Part shown: one piece after another, positions 33,980-42,209 of the stretch
Numbering within the stretch: position 1 is the stretch's first letter
How the letters are laid out: every line of letters starts with the position of its first letter
From: JAHBXL01 sp038247555
GTDB lineage: Bacteria; Planctomycetota; Phycisphaerae; Phycisphaerales; UBA1924
NCBI GenBank assembly: GCA_038247555.1
Contig: JBBRUT010000009.1
Coordinates: 1-52,687, forward strand
Direction of reading: 5' to 3'
Length of the DNA: 52,687 nucleotides
Program-made: the position numbers and the translations under genes
Notes under the pieces: generated by a model
What the model saw: the letters and a program-made list of their open reading frames with translations, nothing else
Told to the model about the DNA's origin: nothing
Database searches by the model: none

Positions 33980-35281
33980 ATGAACGTCTTTCTTAGAAGA
34001 CTCAGCGCTGTCATTGCCGGCGCAGCCGGTGCCTGCACAGTCGCAGCCGCGGCAAGAGGCCAAGCGCTGCCAGTAGCCGGGGCGTGCTGCGTACCCAACG
34101 GTAGTTGCACCATAACGACGCTCCATGCGTGTACGCTCCTCGGTGGGGTCTATTCCGAGAGTTCCCCCTGCCCGACGCCCTCGACGCCTCCAACACTGTG
34201 CGACCCACGTGCGCCGGGCGTCGCGATGAGTCGGACTGCGGCCAAGCGGCTGCTGCAAGAGAGTGTCATCCATTCGCTCTGGACTGCGGGCGAACCTCTC
34301 GATCTCTACAACTCCACTGCTTCACCGATCGCTGAGATGTGGGGGCTGATCGACACGGGCGCGATCATCGCTCCGCACATCGCCCTTGATGTGCGGAGCT
34401 ACCCAGATCCGGAGGTGGCGGCGCAATATGTGATCGACAAGGTGCAGGAGGCAAAGAATGCCTGGAGCATCGGTGATTATGTCGGCAAGCCGTTCTACTG
34501 GGCACTGCGGCTGGATGCAATCGGGCAGAGCACCGACTGGCATGTTGGGCCTGGCGCCTTGCCCCCCTTCACGAACCATGAGGACGACGTTGTGCCGGGC
34601 AAGCTCAGTTCGCAGCCGTACATCTATTCCGACAACGATTGGGGTCACCTGGGCCCGATGAACGCGGTCGCCGCGAACGCCGACACATTCACCGTTGTTA
34701 CCACCGGGGAGTACGACCACGATGGATTCTTTGCGCAGTACAGCGAAGAGTACTACCTCGAACCTTGGGAGGCGACGGTTCAGGTACAAGGCGAGACCGA
34801 TAGGATCATCACCGGATATCACAAGGTGGCGGATGGCGATGATTGGATCGTCACGTTCACCGTGGACCCCCCGTTCAGCCAGTCGCATATCGCAGGAACG
34901 ACGTTCCGGATCAAACGGGGGCACCTCAACGATTACAAGCCATGCTACTTCTTCAAGAACGGGTCCAAGGCACTGGAAGTCTGGATGGTCGCGTTCTGCG
35001 CCTACCTGGATGGAGCGATCGACTTTCCCCACCCGGTCGCGGTGATCGTCGGGACCGAGGATGTCGGAGCGGTGCCCGTGGACTGGGAGAACTACTTGCA
35101 TTACTGGGATGACGATCGAGCTGTCGCGAGCGCTGAGGAGGACCCGAATGACATTGAGAACACGGGCTACACGATTGATGGTGTGAATAATCTACGTGAT
35201 TGGCACACAGCGTTTGCCCCATCGAGTTTCACCCCATTGGGACCTGACTGGAGCCCGGTCAACGAGGAGCTTCACTCCTAA
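33980..35281 (+). CDS. Large secreted protein, N-terminal part before a +1 frameshift
   Basis: GGAG six bases upstream supports the start (MNVFLRRLSAVIAG). A signal peptide (about 1-29) is followed by a six-cysteine GACC module: GACCVPNGSC, then HACTLLGGVYSESSPC. The remaining residues up to about 433 belong to no family I recognise; they are rich in Trp, Tyr and acidic residues (SDNDWGHLGPMNAV, EYYLEPWEATVQV, FPHPVAVIVGTEDVG). The frame stops at UAA 35279-35281 in the context CAC UCC UAA U, and the reading continues naturally in the +1 frame from AAU at 35280. The two parts are therefore almost certainly one gene. Base composition is milder than that of the neighbours, which suggests a different history. 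Confidence 0.75.
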   Translation: MNVFLRRLSAVIAGAAGACTVAAAARGQALPVAGACCVPNGSCTITTLHACTLLGGVYSESSPCPTPSTPPTLCDPRAPGVAMSRTAAKRLLQESVIHSLWTAGEPLDLYNSTASPIAEMWGLIDTGAIIAPHIALDVRSYPDPEVAAQYVIDKVQEAKNAWSIGDYVGKPFYWALRLDAIGQSTDWHVGPGALPPFTNHEDDVVPGKLSSQPYIYSDNDWGHLGPMNAVAANADTFTVVTTGEYDHDGFFAQYSEEYYLEPWEATVQVQGETDRIITGYHKVADGDDWIVTFTVDPPFSQSHIAGTTFRIKRGHLNDYKPCYFFKNGSKALEVWMVAFCAYLDGAIDFPHPVAVIVGTEDVGAVPVDWENYLHYWDDDRAVASAEEDPNDIENTGYTIDGVNNLRDWHTAFAPSSFTPLGPDWSPVNEELHS

Positions 35282-36812
35282 TCTGGGCGCGACATTCATC
35301 ACCGCGTACAACTACCATCGCGAGAAGTCGACATGGATTCCATTGCGGGAGATCTGGCCCGATGCCAAACTGTCGCAGTACCTGATCGGTGACGGTTATG
35401 GCGTGACATACTCAGGAGAAACGGAGCCACGCGATGTGCCCGTCGGCCCCGGCGAGTCTGTCTACCACGGCATCCCAACGTGGTATGCGCATGTGAACTG
35501 GGACGCCTACAACTGTGTCACAAACCCGCGATTTCCGGAGACATTTGACCCTCACAGCGGGGGCGTGATCCCGATCTGGCAGAACTCAGCGGTTAGCACC
35601 ACGGGAACTGCGGATGACGGGTCCACGCTCAACGGTCTGAACGAGTTCCCTGTGCAAGCGTTTGGATTACCTCATGGTGAAGACTCTGGTCCTTCGTTTA
35701 GCCCAGCATACTACCTGTCAAACGGAATGTCCGTGTTCATCGAGTTTACGGACGGCCCGAACGACAATCTGGTCGTAGAGGCCACTGCGTACGCAGACGG
35801 CATCCTCACACTAACATCTAACCTGACTGCGCCAACGGATCCGGGCGATCCGTTCATTATCTACTATCCTTCATATCCTGCATATGTCGAGTACTTCCAG
35901 AGCGACGTCCCGTGGCCGCTGATCGAGACCTTCTGCGCCTACTACGAGGAACCTGTGACGGCCGCGGGGTTTTTGGAGACGGGAAAGAAGTGGGCGATGG
36001 AGCAGGCGCGGGCACAGACACGAGCGCTGCCGGAGAACCCATACACGCTCACCATCGGCCCCGGCGCGTACGACGGGAACCCGGAGGTTGTCTCACGGTG
36101 GGCGACGTATCCGAACGAGCCGTTTACCAGCAAGGACGGCTGGCTTGACGGTGATGACTGGGGCGAGGTGGGCGCGCAAGCGATCGACTACGGCGTGAAC
36201 CACTTCGACTGGTTCATACCAGGGATCGTCGCCACGGGTGGGACGCCTCATGCCCAACTCGCCGACCATCTATTTACGGCGATGGAAGCGATGCATGAGC
36301 ATCATCGGGCCAGTCGGCTGCGCTACCGCACAGTGTGGTGCCTGGCGGACTGGAACCTTGACAACGTCATCAGTTTTACTGATCAATCCGCTTTCTATCA
36401 AGACTATCTGGATCAGCACCCGGATGCGGACCTCAACGGGGACATGGATTTCACCGAAGACGACATTGACATTTTTTACAACTCCGGAGATTGCGGACTC
36501 GATCACATCGTTGATTGCAATGCGAACGATCGCGATGATGCACTCGATATCGCCGAGGGTGATGCGGACCCGCAGGACGAGTTCCCCGACCTCGACACCA
36601 ACGACAACGGCATCATCGACTTGTGCGAACCCTGCGATGCTGACTGGGACGGCGACCTTGAGGTCGGCGTACCGGATATCTTCGCCTTCCTCAGCGACTG
36701 GATGGCTGACACCAACGGAGCGAAGTGCTACGGTGGAACCTGCGGCGTTCCCGCGATCTTCGCGTTCCTGAGTACATGGTTCTCCTACGGGCAAAATCCA
36801 TGCTATGAATGA
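35280..36812 (+). CDS. Large secreted protein, C-terminal part after the frameshift, GC-type dockerin-like tail
   Basis: This is the +1-frame continuation (about 510 residues) of the gene starting at 33980; it has no ribosome site of its own. The first 350 residues resemble nothing recognised. An acidic, EF-hand-like region follows: DWNLDNVISFTDQ, DADLNGDMDFTEDDIDIF and DLDTNDNGIIDLC. The end is a GC-type dockerin-like module: DADWDGDLEVGVPDIFAFLSDWMAD, then TCGVPAIFAFLSTWFSYG, then a terminal NPCYE. Whether the full product of roughly 940 residues is made depends on the frameshift being an error, a mutation, or a programmed event. Confidence 0.75.
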   Translation, partial: NLGATFITAYNYHREKSTWIPLREIWPDAKLSQYLIGDGYGVTYSGETEPRDVPVGPGESVYHGIPTWYAHVNWDAYNCVTNPRFPETFDPHSGGVIPIWQNSAVSTTGTADDGSTLNGLNEFPVQAFGLPHGEDSGPSFSPAYYLSNGMSVFIEFTDGPNDNLVVEATAYADGILTLTSNLTAPTDPGDPFIIYYPSYPAYVEYFQSDVPWPLIETFCAYYEEPVTAAGFLETGKKWAMEQARAQTRALPENPYTLTIGPGAYDGNPEVVSRWATYPNEPFTSKDGWLDGDDWGEVGAQAIDYGVNHFDWFIPGIVATGGTPHAQLADHLFTAMEAMHEHHRASRLRYRTVWCLADWNLDNVISFTDQSAFYQDYLDQHPDADLNGDMDFTEDDIDIFYNSGDCGLDHIVDCNANDRDDALDIAEGDADPQDEFPDLDTNDNGIIDLCEPCDADWDGDLEVGVPDIFAFLSDWMADTNGAKCYGGTCGVPAIFAFLSTWFSYGQNPCYE

Positions 36813-37253
36813 ACGATGGTGGCGACACTGAGTTGAGCAGCTTCATCGAAGGGGTCCTCGCGCATGCGGGGGCCCCTTTTCATTGCCGTCAGCGCGCTCA
36901 CTCCATATCCGAACAAATGCCTTGCATTAGCCCTTCTCTCCGGGTACACTTTGCCCCGCTCAGCCGCCAGCCTCAACCCCTCTTCTGCAACGGGTTGGAG
37001 GGGGGGCACAGGGCCGAGGCTTCGAGCAGTGCGTGGAGTGCCGGGAGGGAGGGGCGCGCGTGATCACAGTTTGCAAGAGCTCCGCCGCCGCATCAGTGAT
37101 GCGTCCCCAAAACAGGGTGGTCTTGCGCGCAGCTTTGCGAGTTCACTTTACGCTCGCGCAAACACCTAACCTGCGCACCCGCCGTCAGTTCTGCTCCATC
37201 TGGGAGCGGATTCTCAGGTGGCCACAACACCACTCCCTGACGCTCGCGGTTCG
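36813..37253. other. Intergenic region between convergent genes
   Basis: After the terminator at 36851-36880 nothing recognisable is seen. Short open frames here are unlike real genes of this genome. A decayed gene cannot be excluded. Confidence 0.4.
36851..36880 (+). terminator. Rho-independent terminator after the frameshifted gene
   Basis: GGGGTCCTCGC (36851-36861) pairs with GCGGGGGCCCC (36866-36876) over 11 positions with two wobbles and a 4-base loop, followed by TTTT. It starts 39 bases past the stop codon. An intact terminator fits a transcribed locus. Confidence 0.85.
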
Positions 37254-38057
37254 TTACCCGATCTCATCCGGCCGGCGATACAGCCGCGCGATGCGGGCCG
37301 CGTTGCCCACTTCCGCGCCCCAGTCGTGGCGGAACTCGACGATCGGGTCCATGCCGGGGTTGGCCTCATCGCGCATGAACAGTGAGAAGCTATCCAGCCA
37401 CAGGCCCGCGCCCGTCCACGGGACGATCTCCTGGCTCAGGCAGCGGAGGCCGAACTCCTTGCAGTCGTTGCGGAACTTTTCGGCCGTCATGCTCGGGCGG
37501 CGGCCGCCAAGGATGTGCGGGCCCTCATCGCCCTTGAGGTCTTTGGCATGAACGCCGAGGTTCGAGTGGTGGATGAACCCGATCGCGCCGGGCTTGAGCT
37601 TGGTCTTGAGCTGCCGCACATACTCGCGGACGGTTTCATGCTCTACGTGCACCAGCGAGTCCCACGAGATCGCAAAGTCAACCGAGTTGTCCGGCACCGC
37701 TTCCAGCGAGCGGCCGTCGTTCACCACGTAGTTGATGTGGTTGTCATCCTTGAACCGCTCGCGGCAGGCGTTCACGCACTTCTCGACAAGGTCGACGATG
37801 GTGAGCTTGTTGCAGTGCCGCCGGAGGTAGTTGGTCACGCGGCCGAAGCCGGGGGCGATCTCGAGGATGTGGCCCGCGGGGAGGAAGCTGTGAATCCGCG
37901 GCAGGATGCCGCCGTACCAGAGCGACTCGGACCCGCCCCAGGGCTTGGACCACTCATCGCCCGCTTCCGGCCAGTCGTACTGGGACCAGTAGTTGCGGTT
38001 GCCGTGGACGTTTGCGTCCTTGATCTTCTCGAGGCTGGGGCCGCCGGCGATGCTCAT
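37254..38057 (-). CDS. SAM-dependent methyltransferase
   Basis: The 267-residue product has motif I ILEIAPGFGRVTNYLRRHC around residues 63-81. It continues with LTIVDLVEKCVNACRERF, INYVVNDGRSLEAVPDNSVDFAISWDSLVHVEHETVREYVRQL and KLKPGAIGFIHHSNLG. The N-terminal EKIKDANVHGNRNYWSQYDWPEAGDEWSKPWGG resembles methyltransferases found in glycan or secondary metabolite clusters. The substrate is unknown. The start at 38057 is preferred because the upstream frame runs through a simple-sequence repeat and GAGGACAA lies near the ATG. Confidence 0.85.
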   Translation of the reverse strand: MSIAGGPSLEKIKDANVHGNRNYWSQYDWPEAGDEWSKPWGGSESLWYGGILPRIHSFLPAGHILEIAPGFGRVTNYLRRHCNKLTIVDLVEKCVNACRERFKDDNHINYVVNDGRSLEAVPDNSVDFAISWDSLVHVEHETVREYVRQLKTKLKPGAIGFIHHSNLGVHAKDLKGDEGPHILGGRRPSMTAEKFRNDCKEFGLRCLSQEIVPWTGAGLWLDSFSLFMRDEANPGMDPIVEFRHDWGAEVGNAARIARLYRRPDEIG

Positions 38058-38102
38058 GGCTTGTCCTCGCGTGAGGGGGGTATGCGTTCGGGCGAGTATA
38101 GG

Positions 38103-38130
38103 GGGATGTGGGATGTGGGATGTGGGATGT
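38103..38130 (+). repeat. Four tandem copies of the heptamer GGGATGT
   Basis: Four exact, head-to-tail 7-base units (28 bases) lie 46 bases upstream of the methyltransferase start, in its presumed leader. The unit is not a multiple of three, and no protein uses it here. Confidence 0.85.
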
Positions 38131-38201
38131 GGCTTCGTCCGGAGCACTCGCTCCCCCGCTCACAGCAACGGGGAGAGAGGCGCTCAAACAAAACAGTTCA
38201 C

Positions 38202-39950
38202 CTACACCCGGAAGATGGATCCGAGTTTTTTGCCCATCAGGGCCGCCGCGCCGACGAGCGTGACTGTGAGGAGGGCCATGCCCCAGACGCCCATCGCGCT
38301 GGCGATGTATGGGCCATCACCGAGGCGGTTGAGGAACATGAAGATCGCCTTCGTGATCGGGAAATCTTCCTGCTGCTGCGCGAGGATCAGCGAGTCCGAC
38401 ACTTCCAGCATGCAGAAGCTGAACGCCAGGAGCGCACCTGCGGTGAGGTTTGCCGCAATGAGCGGGAGGATGACCTTTCGGACGGCGTAGCTCCGCGTCG
38501 CGCCCAGGTTCATCGCGGCCTCTTCGAGCTCGCCGGAGGTCTGCTCCAGTCCCGCGACCGTCGCGCGGACGATGTAGGGCAATCGGCGCACCGCGTAGGC
38601 GATGATCAGCAGGGGCACCGGGTTGGGGTCGACACCCGTCACCGACACCAGGCCCTCCAGCGGTTGCCCCTTGCCAAACGGCCAGCCGAGCGAGATCGCG
38701 ACGAACCCGAAGGCCATCACCAGCCCCGGCACGGCGAGCGGGAGCATGCAGAGCGCATCGAGCACGCCGCGGCCGCGGATCTTGGTGCGCACCAGCACGT
38801 AGCCGATGAGGATCCCGAGGAAGAGATCGATGATGACCGCCGCGGTCGCGAGCTTGAGCGAGTTGACGATCGACCCGAAGCTCTCGGGGTGTCCGAGCGC
38901 GACGCCGAAATGATCCAGCGTGTAGGACGTGGGCAGAACTGTGCCGTACCACTGCCCGGGGGAGGAGAGCGCGAGCAGAATCACCCCCGCGTGCGGCAGC
39001 AGCGCGAGCGTTGTGACGGCGGTGAAGAGGCCGGTGACGGCCCACGCCCCGGCGCCGGTCAGCCGACGCTCGCCGCCGGCGCGGGATGCCTTGGAATACA
39101 TCGCATACGCCCGGCCGCCAAAGACTGTCCGGCCGAGGAAGTAGATCGAGATCGCGGCTACGAGCATGACGAGCGTGAGTGCATAGGGCTCGGCGCTGGT
39201 TTCGACTTCCTTCAGGCGGGTGTAGATCTGCACCGGCGTCACGTTCGCGTAGTCAAAGACGAGCGGTGTGCCGAGTTCTGTGAACGACCAGATGAACACG
39301 ATCGTGGAGCCTGCGAAGAGCCCGGGACGAATCAGCGGGAGCGTGATCGTACAGAACCGGCGGATCGGCCCGCAGCCCAGATTCTCGGCGGCCTCTTCGA
39401 GCGCGGGGTCGAGGTTGGCCAGCGCGGCGGTTGCGTTGAGATAGATGATGGGATATAGCGCGAGTGCCTGCAGCGTCACCACCCCCCAGAACTTGGCATT
39501 GCCGAGAAAGTCGAACTCGGATCCGAAGAGCGCGTTGATCGCGCCTTCGCGCCCGAGCAGCGCCTGCATCCCCAGCGCGCCGACAAACGGTGGGAGGATG
39601 AGCGGGACGAGGATGAGAGATCCGAACACTGCTTTGAATGGGAAGGCGTACTTCGCCGCGCACACCGCCAGGGGCAACGCGATCAGGATTGTCAGCGTCG
39701 TCGTCGACACTGCAATCTTGAACGAGTTCATCAATCCCTGCACCAGCTTCGGGTCCTCAAAGACCAGACTCAAGTGCCGCAGCGTGAACTCGCGACCTTC
39801 GGGCGTCACGTTTACAAACGCGCCGCCGATCATCAGAAAGATCGGGTAGAGCAGCGTCACCGCGAGCAGCCCGAGCAGTGCCGCCAGCAGCGCGTACTGC
39901 GGCACGACACGCGGGACCCGGAACCCTTGCTTTGGTGCAATGACCGCCAT
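38202..39950 (-). CDS. Iron-type ABC transporter permease with two fused membrane domains
   Basis: The 582-residue product has about twelve membrane segments in two BPD-transp-1 halves. Each half has an EAA loop: EEAAENLGCGPIRRFCTITLPLIRPGLFAG (about residue 188) and EEAAMNLGATRSYAVRKVILPLIAANLTAG (about residue 470). This layout is typical of FbpB/AfuB and similar ferric iron, thiamine or phosphonate permeases. Iron is the most likely substrate, but that is inferred from layout only. No binding-protein or ATPase gene is adjacent, so partners must be encoded elsewhere. The start at 39950 (MAVIAPKQGF) lacks a clear ribosome site. Confidence 0.88.
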   Translation of the reverse strand: MAVIAPKQGFRVPRVVPQYALLAALLGLLAVTLLYPIFLMIGGAFVNVTPEGREFTLRHLSLVFEDPKLVQGLMNSFKIAVSTTTLTILIALPLAVCAAKYAFPFKAVFGSLILVPLILPPFVGALGMQALLGREGAINALFGSEFDFLGNAKFWGVVTLQALALYPIIYLNATAALANLDPALEEAAENLGCGPIRRFCTITLPLIRPGLFAGSTIVFIWSFTELGTPLVFDYANVTPVQIYTRLKEVETSAEPYALTLVMLVAAISIYFLGRTVFGGRAYAMYSKASRAGGERRLTGAGAWAVTGLFTAVTTLALLPHAGVILLALSSPGQWYGTVLPTSYTLDHFGVALGHPESFGSIVNSLKLATAAVIIDLFLGILIGYVLVRTKIRGRGVLDALCMLPLAVPGLVMAFGFVAISLGWPFGKGQPLEGLVSVTGVDPNPVPLLIIAYAVRRLPYIVRATVAGLEQTSGELEEAAMNLGATRSYAVRKVILPLIAANLTAGALLAFSFCMLEVSDSLILAQQQEDFPITKAIFMFLNRLGDGPYIASAMGVWGMALLTVTLVGAAALMGKKLGSIFRV

Positions 39951-40003
39951 GGGGCGGCAGTGTACACGCCGCGCGACCCACCGACCTTGACCGCCACCCC
40001 CAC

Positions 40004-41962
40004 TCAACCCAAGCTTGACAGTTCCCGGATCACCCGCTCAAAGTGCTCGCACGATGCATCCAGGCCTCCGGGCCGGTTCCGCATCCCCCAGAGCCTTCGA
40101 TGCTCGTTCAGTACTCCCCTCGCCTGATCAAGCAGCCCCGCCCGCTCCTCCCACGTCATGCCCTTCCCGCTCACCACGTGCTCCCGCCGCAACACCGACC
40201 CGTGCTCGGCCGCGAACCGCGCATACCGCACGGTCTGCGCGACTTCATCGCGCAGCAATGGCTCGCTCAGCACCGGCGACCGCTCCGCAAGTTCGCCAAT
40301 CCGCTCCAACGCCCGCTCAAACGCCTCCGCCGGCGCAGCCACATACCTCCCCCGTTGCTCTTCATTCCAACCTTCGGGAACGGGCACCGGCGGCATCAGG
40401 TCCGTGAAAATTGCCGTCGCATTGCGCACCCCCGGCTCTTCCCTTCGCGGCACCCGGCATGTCCGCCGAAGTTCCAGATCTGCGTCCCCCAGCTCCTCGA
40501 GCCACGGCCCCAACCGCAGCGACTCATCGCCAAACACGTGCAGCGATGCCGCCCGCGCATCCCACCCCCGCGCACCCGCCGGGTTCCACGCCGCCTCCGC
40601 AGCGTGCGCAAGCCCGATCATCGCCACCGGCCACTGCTGATGATGCCCGGCATCTCCCCAATCCGTGATCAAAAATCCCGGCGCACGCCGCGCACTCCCC
40701 ACGCCCTCACCCGCGCTCGCAAACCCCTGCTCCGCCGCGGCCGAAATGTTCTCGCGCCGCTCCGTCGTCCGACCCACAATGGATCGCCAGCTCGATGTGC
40801 CCGGACACACCCACGGCTCCATTCCCGCCGCGCGCAGTTCATTACACCACTTGCCAAACACCGCATCTGGCTCGTATCCCCACGCAAGCCCGATCAGATC
40901 CCGCGGCAGGTCTTTCAACGATGCCGGATGCGAGAGCGCGATATCCGCCCAGAACATCGGCCTTCGCCCAAGGCCCTGCACGATCCGGCAGGTCTTGTTC
41001 ACAAACTCGACATACACCGACACCCGCCCCGCCTCGCCCCCGCCGCGACGCACCACCTCCACCCGGCTCCGGCCGCAGCCAATATCGAACGTTTCATCAC
41101 ACCCGATGTTGACGAGGTGCGATGCGAAGCAGGGCGTCAACTGCGACAGCAGGTCGCGCACAAACTCTTCACTCTCCGGCAGAACCGGACACAGCGAGAA
41201 TGGCCCCTTCCGCGGATACTCCAGAAACTTCCACTCCGCATCCCCCTCGATCTCCGCCATCGCGTTGTATCGCGGCAGCTTCAACCAGTGCGCCAGATGC
41301 CCGAAGCAGTTCTGGTTCGCTGTGAGCTCGACGCCCCGCTCGCGGCAATATCCATCCAGCTCCCGCGTTTCCGATGGCAGAATCGCCGACGACCCTCGCC
41401 ACGCATCCTCATGCCCCGCATACGCAAACGTGTGCTCGGTATACAGCTGCAAGTGGTTGAACTTCAGCGACGCAAGCAGATCCACGGTCTGCTTCAGCGA
41501 ATCCAGTGTCGGAACCTTGTTGCGAGACACATCAAGCATCACACCGCGTTTGCTGAACCCCGGCTCATCATCGATCTCGATCGCCGCGAGCCGCCGCGGA
41601 TACTGCCGCACCAGCTGCGCGAGCGTCCGAATCCCATTCATCGCTCCGCGCGCGCTCCCCGCGCGGATCTCCACGGCGGGCCAGCGCGAAACCGTCGCCG
41701 TCCACGGCCGAACCGTCAGCCGATACGCCTCATCACGCTTCACCCGCGGATCCGCCGTCTCGACAGACAGCCACCCACGCATCTCCGGCAGTTCGGCCAT
41801 CAGGCGGAGCTCGCCCCCGGGCCTGAGCAATGCTTCTCGGAGCTGCGCCGGTACATCCGCCGCGCCCGACTGCACAACCATCCGCCGCGGCGTCGGCAAC
41901 AGGATCGGAGCCGGAAGCGTGCCCATGAACAAGCCTATTGCCACCGCCCCCGGCCCAGTCAT
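40004..41962 (-). CDS. Glycoside hydrolase family 20, beta-N-acetylhexosaminidase-like
   Basis: The product is about 652 residues. An N-terminal GH20b-like domain (APILLPTPRRM; GAMNGIRTLAQLVRQ) is followed by the catalytic barrel beginning IDDEPGFSKRGVMLDVSRNKVPTLDSLKQTVDLLASLKFNHLQLYTEH. The acid/base and stabilising pair is D289-E290 in VNIGCDETFD. FWADIAL, LIGLAWGYEP and LITDWGDAGHHQQWP fit further active-site strands. It should release terminal N-acetylhexosamines from glycans or glycoproteins. No signal peptide is obvious. Starts at 41962 and 41926 are both possible and neither has a good ribosome site. A C-terminal helical region of about 150 residues follows the barrel. Confidence 0.87.
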   Translation of the reverse strand: MTGPGAVAIGLFMGTLPAPILLPTPRRMVVQSGAADVPAQLREALLRPGGELRLMAELPEMRGWLSVETADPRVKRDEAYRLTVRPWTATVSRWPAVEIRAGSARGAMNGIRTLAQLVRQYPRRLAAIEIDDEPGFSKRGVMLDVSRNKVPTLDSLKQTVDLLASLKFNHLQLYTEHTFAYAGHEDAWRGSSAILPSETRELDGYCRERGVELTANQNCFGHLAHWLKLPRYNAMAEIEGDAEWKFLEYPRKGPFSLCPVLPESEEFVRDLLSQLTPCFASHLVNIGCDETFDIGCGRSRVEVVRRGGGEAGRVSVYVEFVNKTCRIVQGLGRRPMFWADIALSHPASLKDLPRDLIGLAWGYEPDAVFGKWCNELRAAGMEPWVCPGTSSWRSIVGRTTERRENISAAAEQGFASAGEGVGSARRAPGFLITDWGDAGHHQQWPVAMIGLAHAAEAAWNPAGARGWDARAASLHVFGDESLRLGPWLEELGDADLELRRTCRVPRREEPGVRNATAIFTDLMPPVPVPEGWNEEQRGRYVAAPAEAFERALERIGELAERSPVLSEPLLRDEVAQTVRYARFAAEHGSVLRREHVVSGKGMTWEERAGLLDQARGVLNEHRRLWGMRNRPGGLDASCEHFERVIRELSSLG

Positions 41963-42209
41963 CTCTATTGGTGCCGAATACCCTTCTATTGACCGTTTTC
42001 CGCCGCGCCGAACTCGCGAGCGATAAGAACCGCCCGTGCCGCGATGCGTATAGACGCGGCCTTCGCCGTGCCGGGCCAATTGGGCGAGATTCGCCCGGTT
42101 GTCTTTGCATGACCGCGGGCTCGAAGTAAACTGGCGGTGCCGGGTTCATCGGGGCGTTCGCCCCAAACTCTTGTCCGTGACCCTGGCACTGGTCCGATCG
42201 GAGGCGTGG

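Noticed and set aside
36881..37253. Short plus-strand frames after the terminator at 36.88 kb considered as a small gene
   Set aside because: No ribosome site, no GC3 bias, no domain.
38103..38130. GGGATGT repeats considered as a CRISPR or telomere-like element
   Set aside because: Units are contiguous with no spacers and only 28 bases in all; simply a short tandem repeat.
40043..41992. 649-codon plus-strand open frame opposite the GH20 gene
   Set aside because: Arg/Pro/His-rich shadow; GH20 catalytic motifs are on the other strand.
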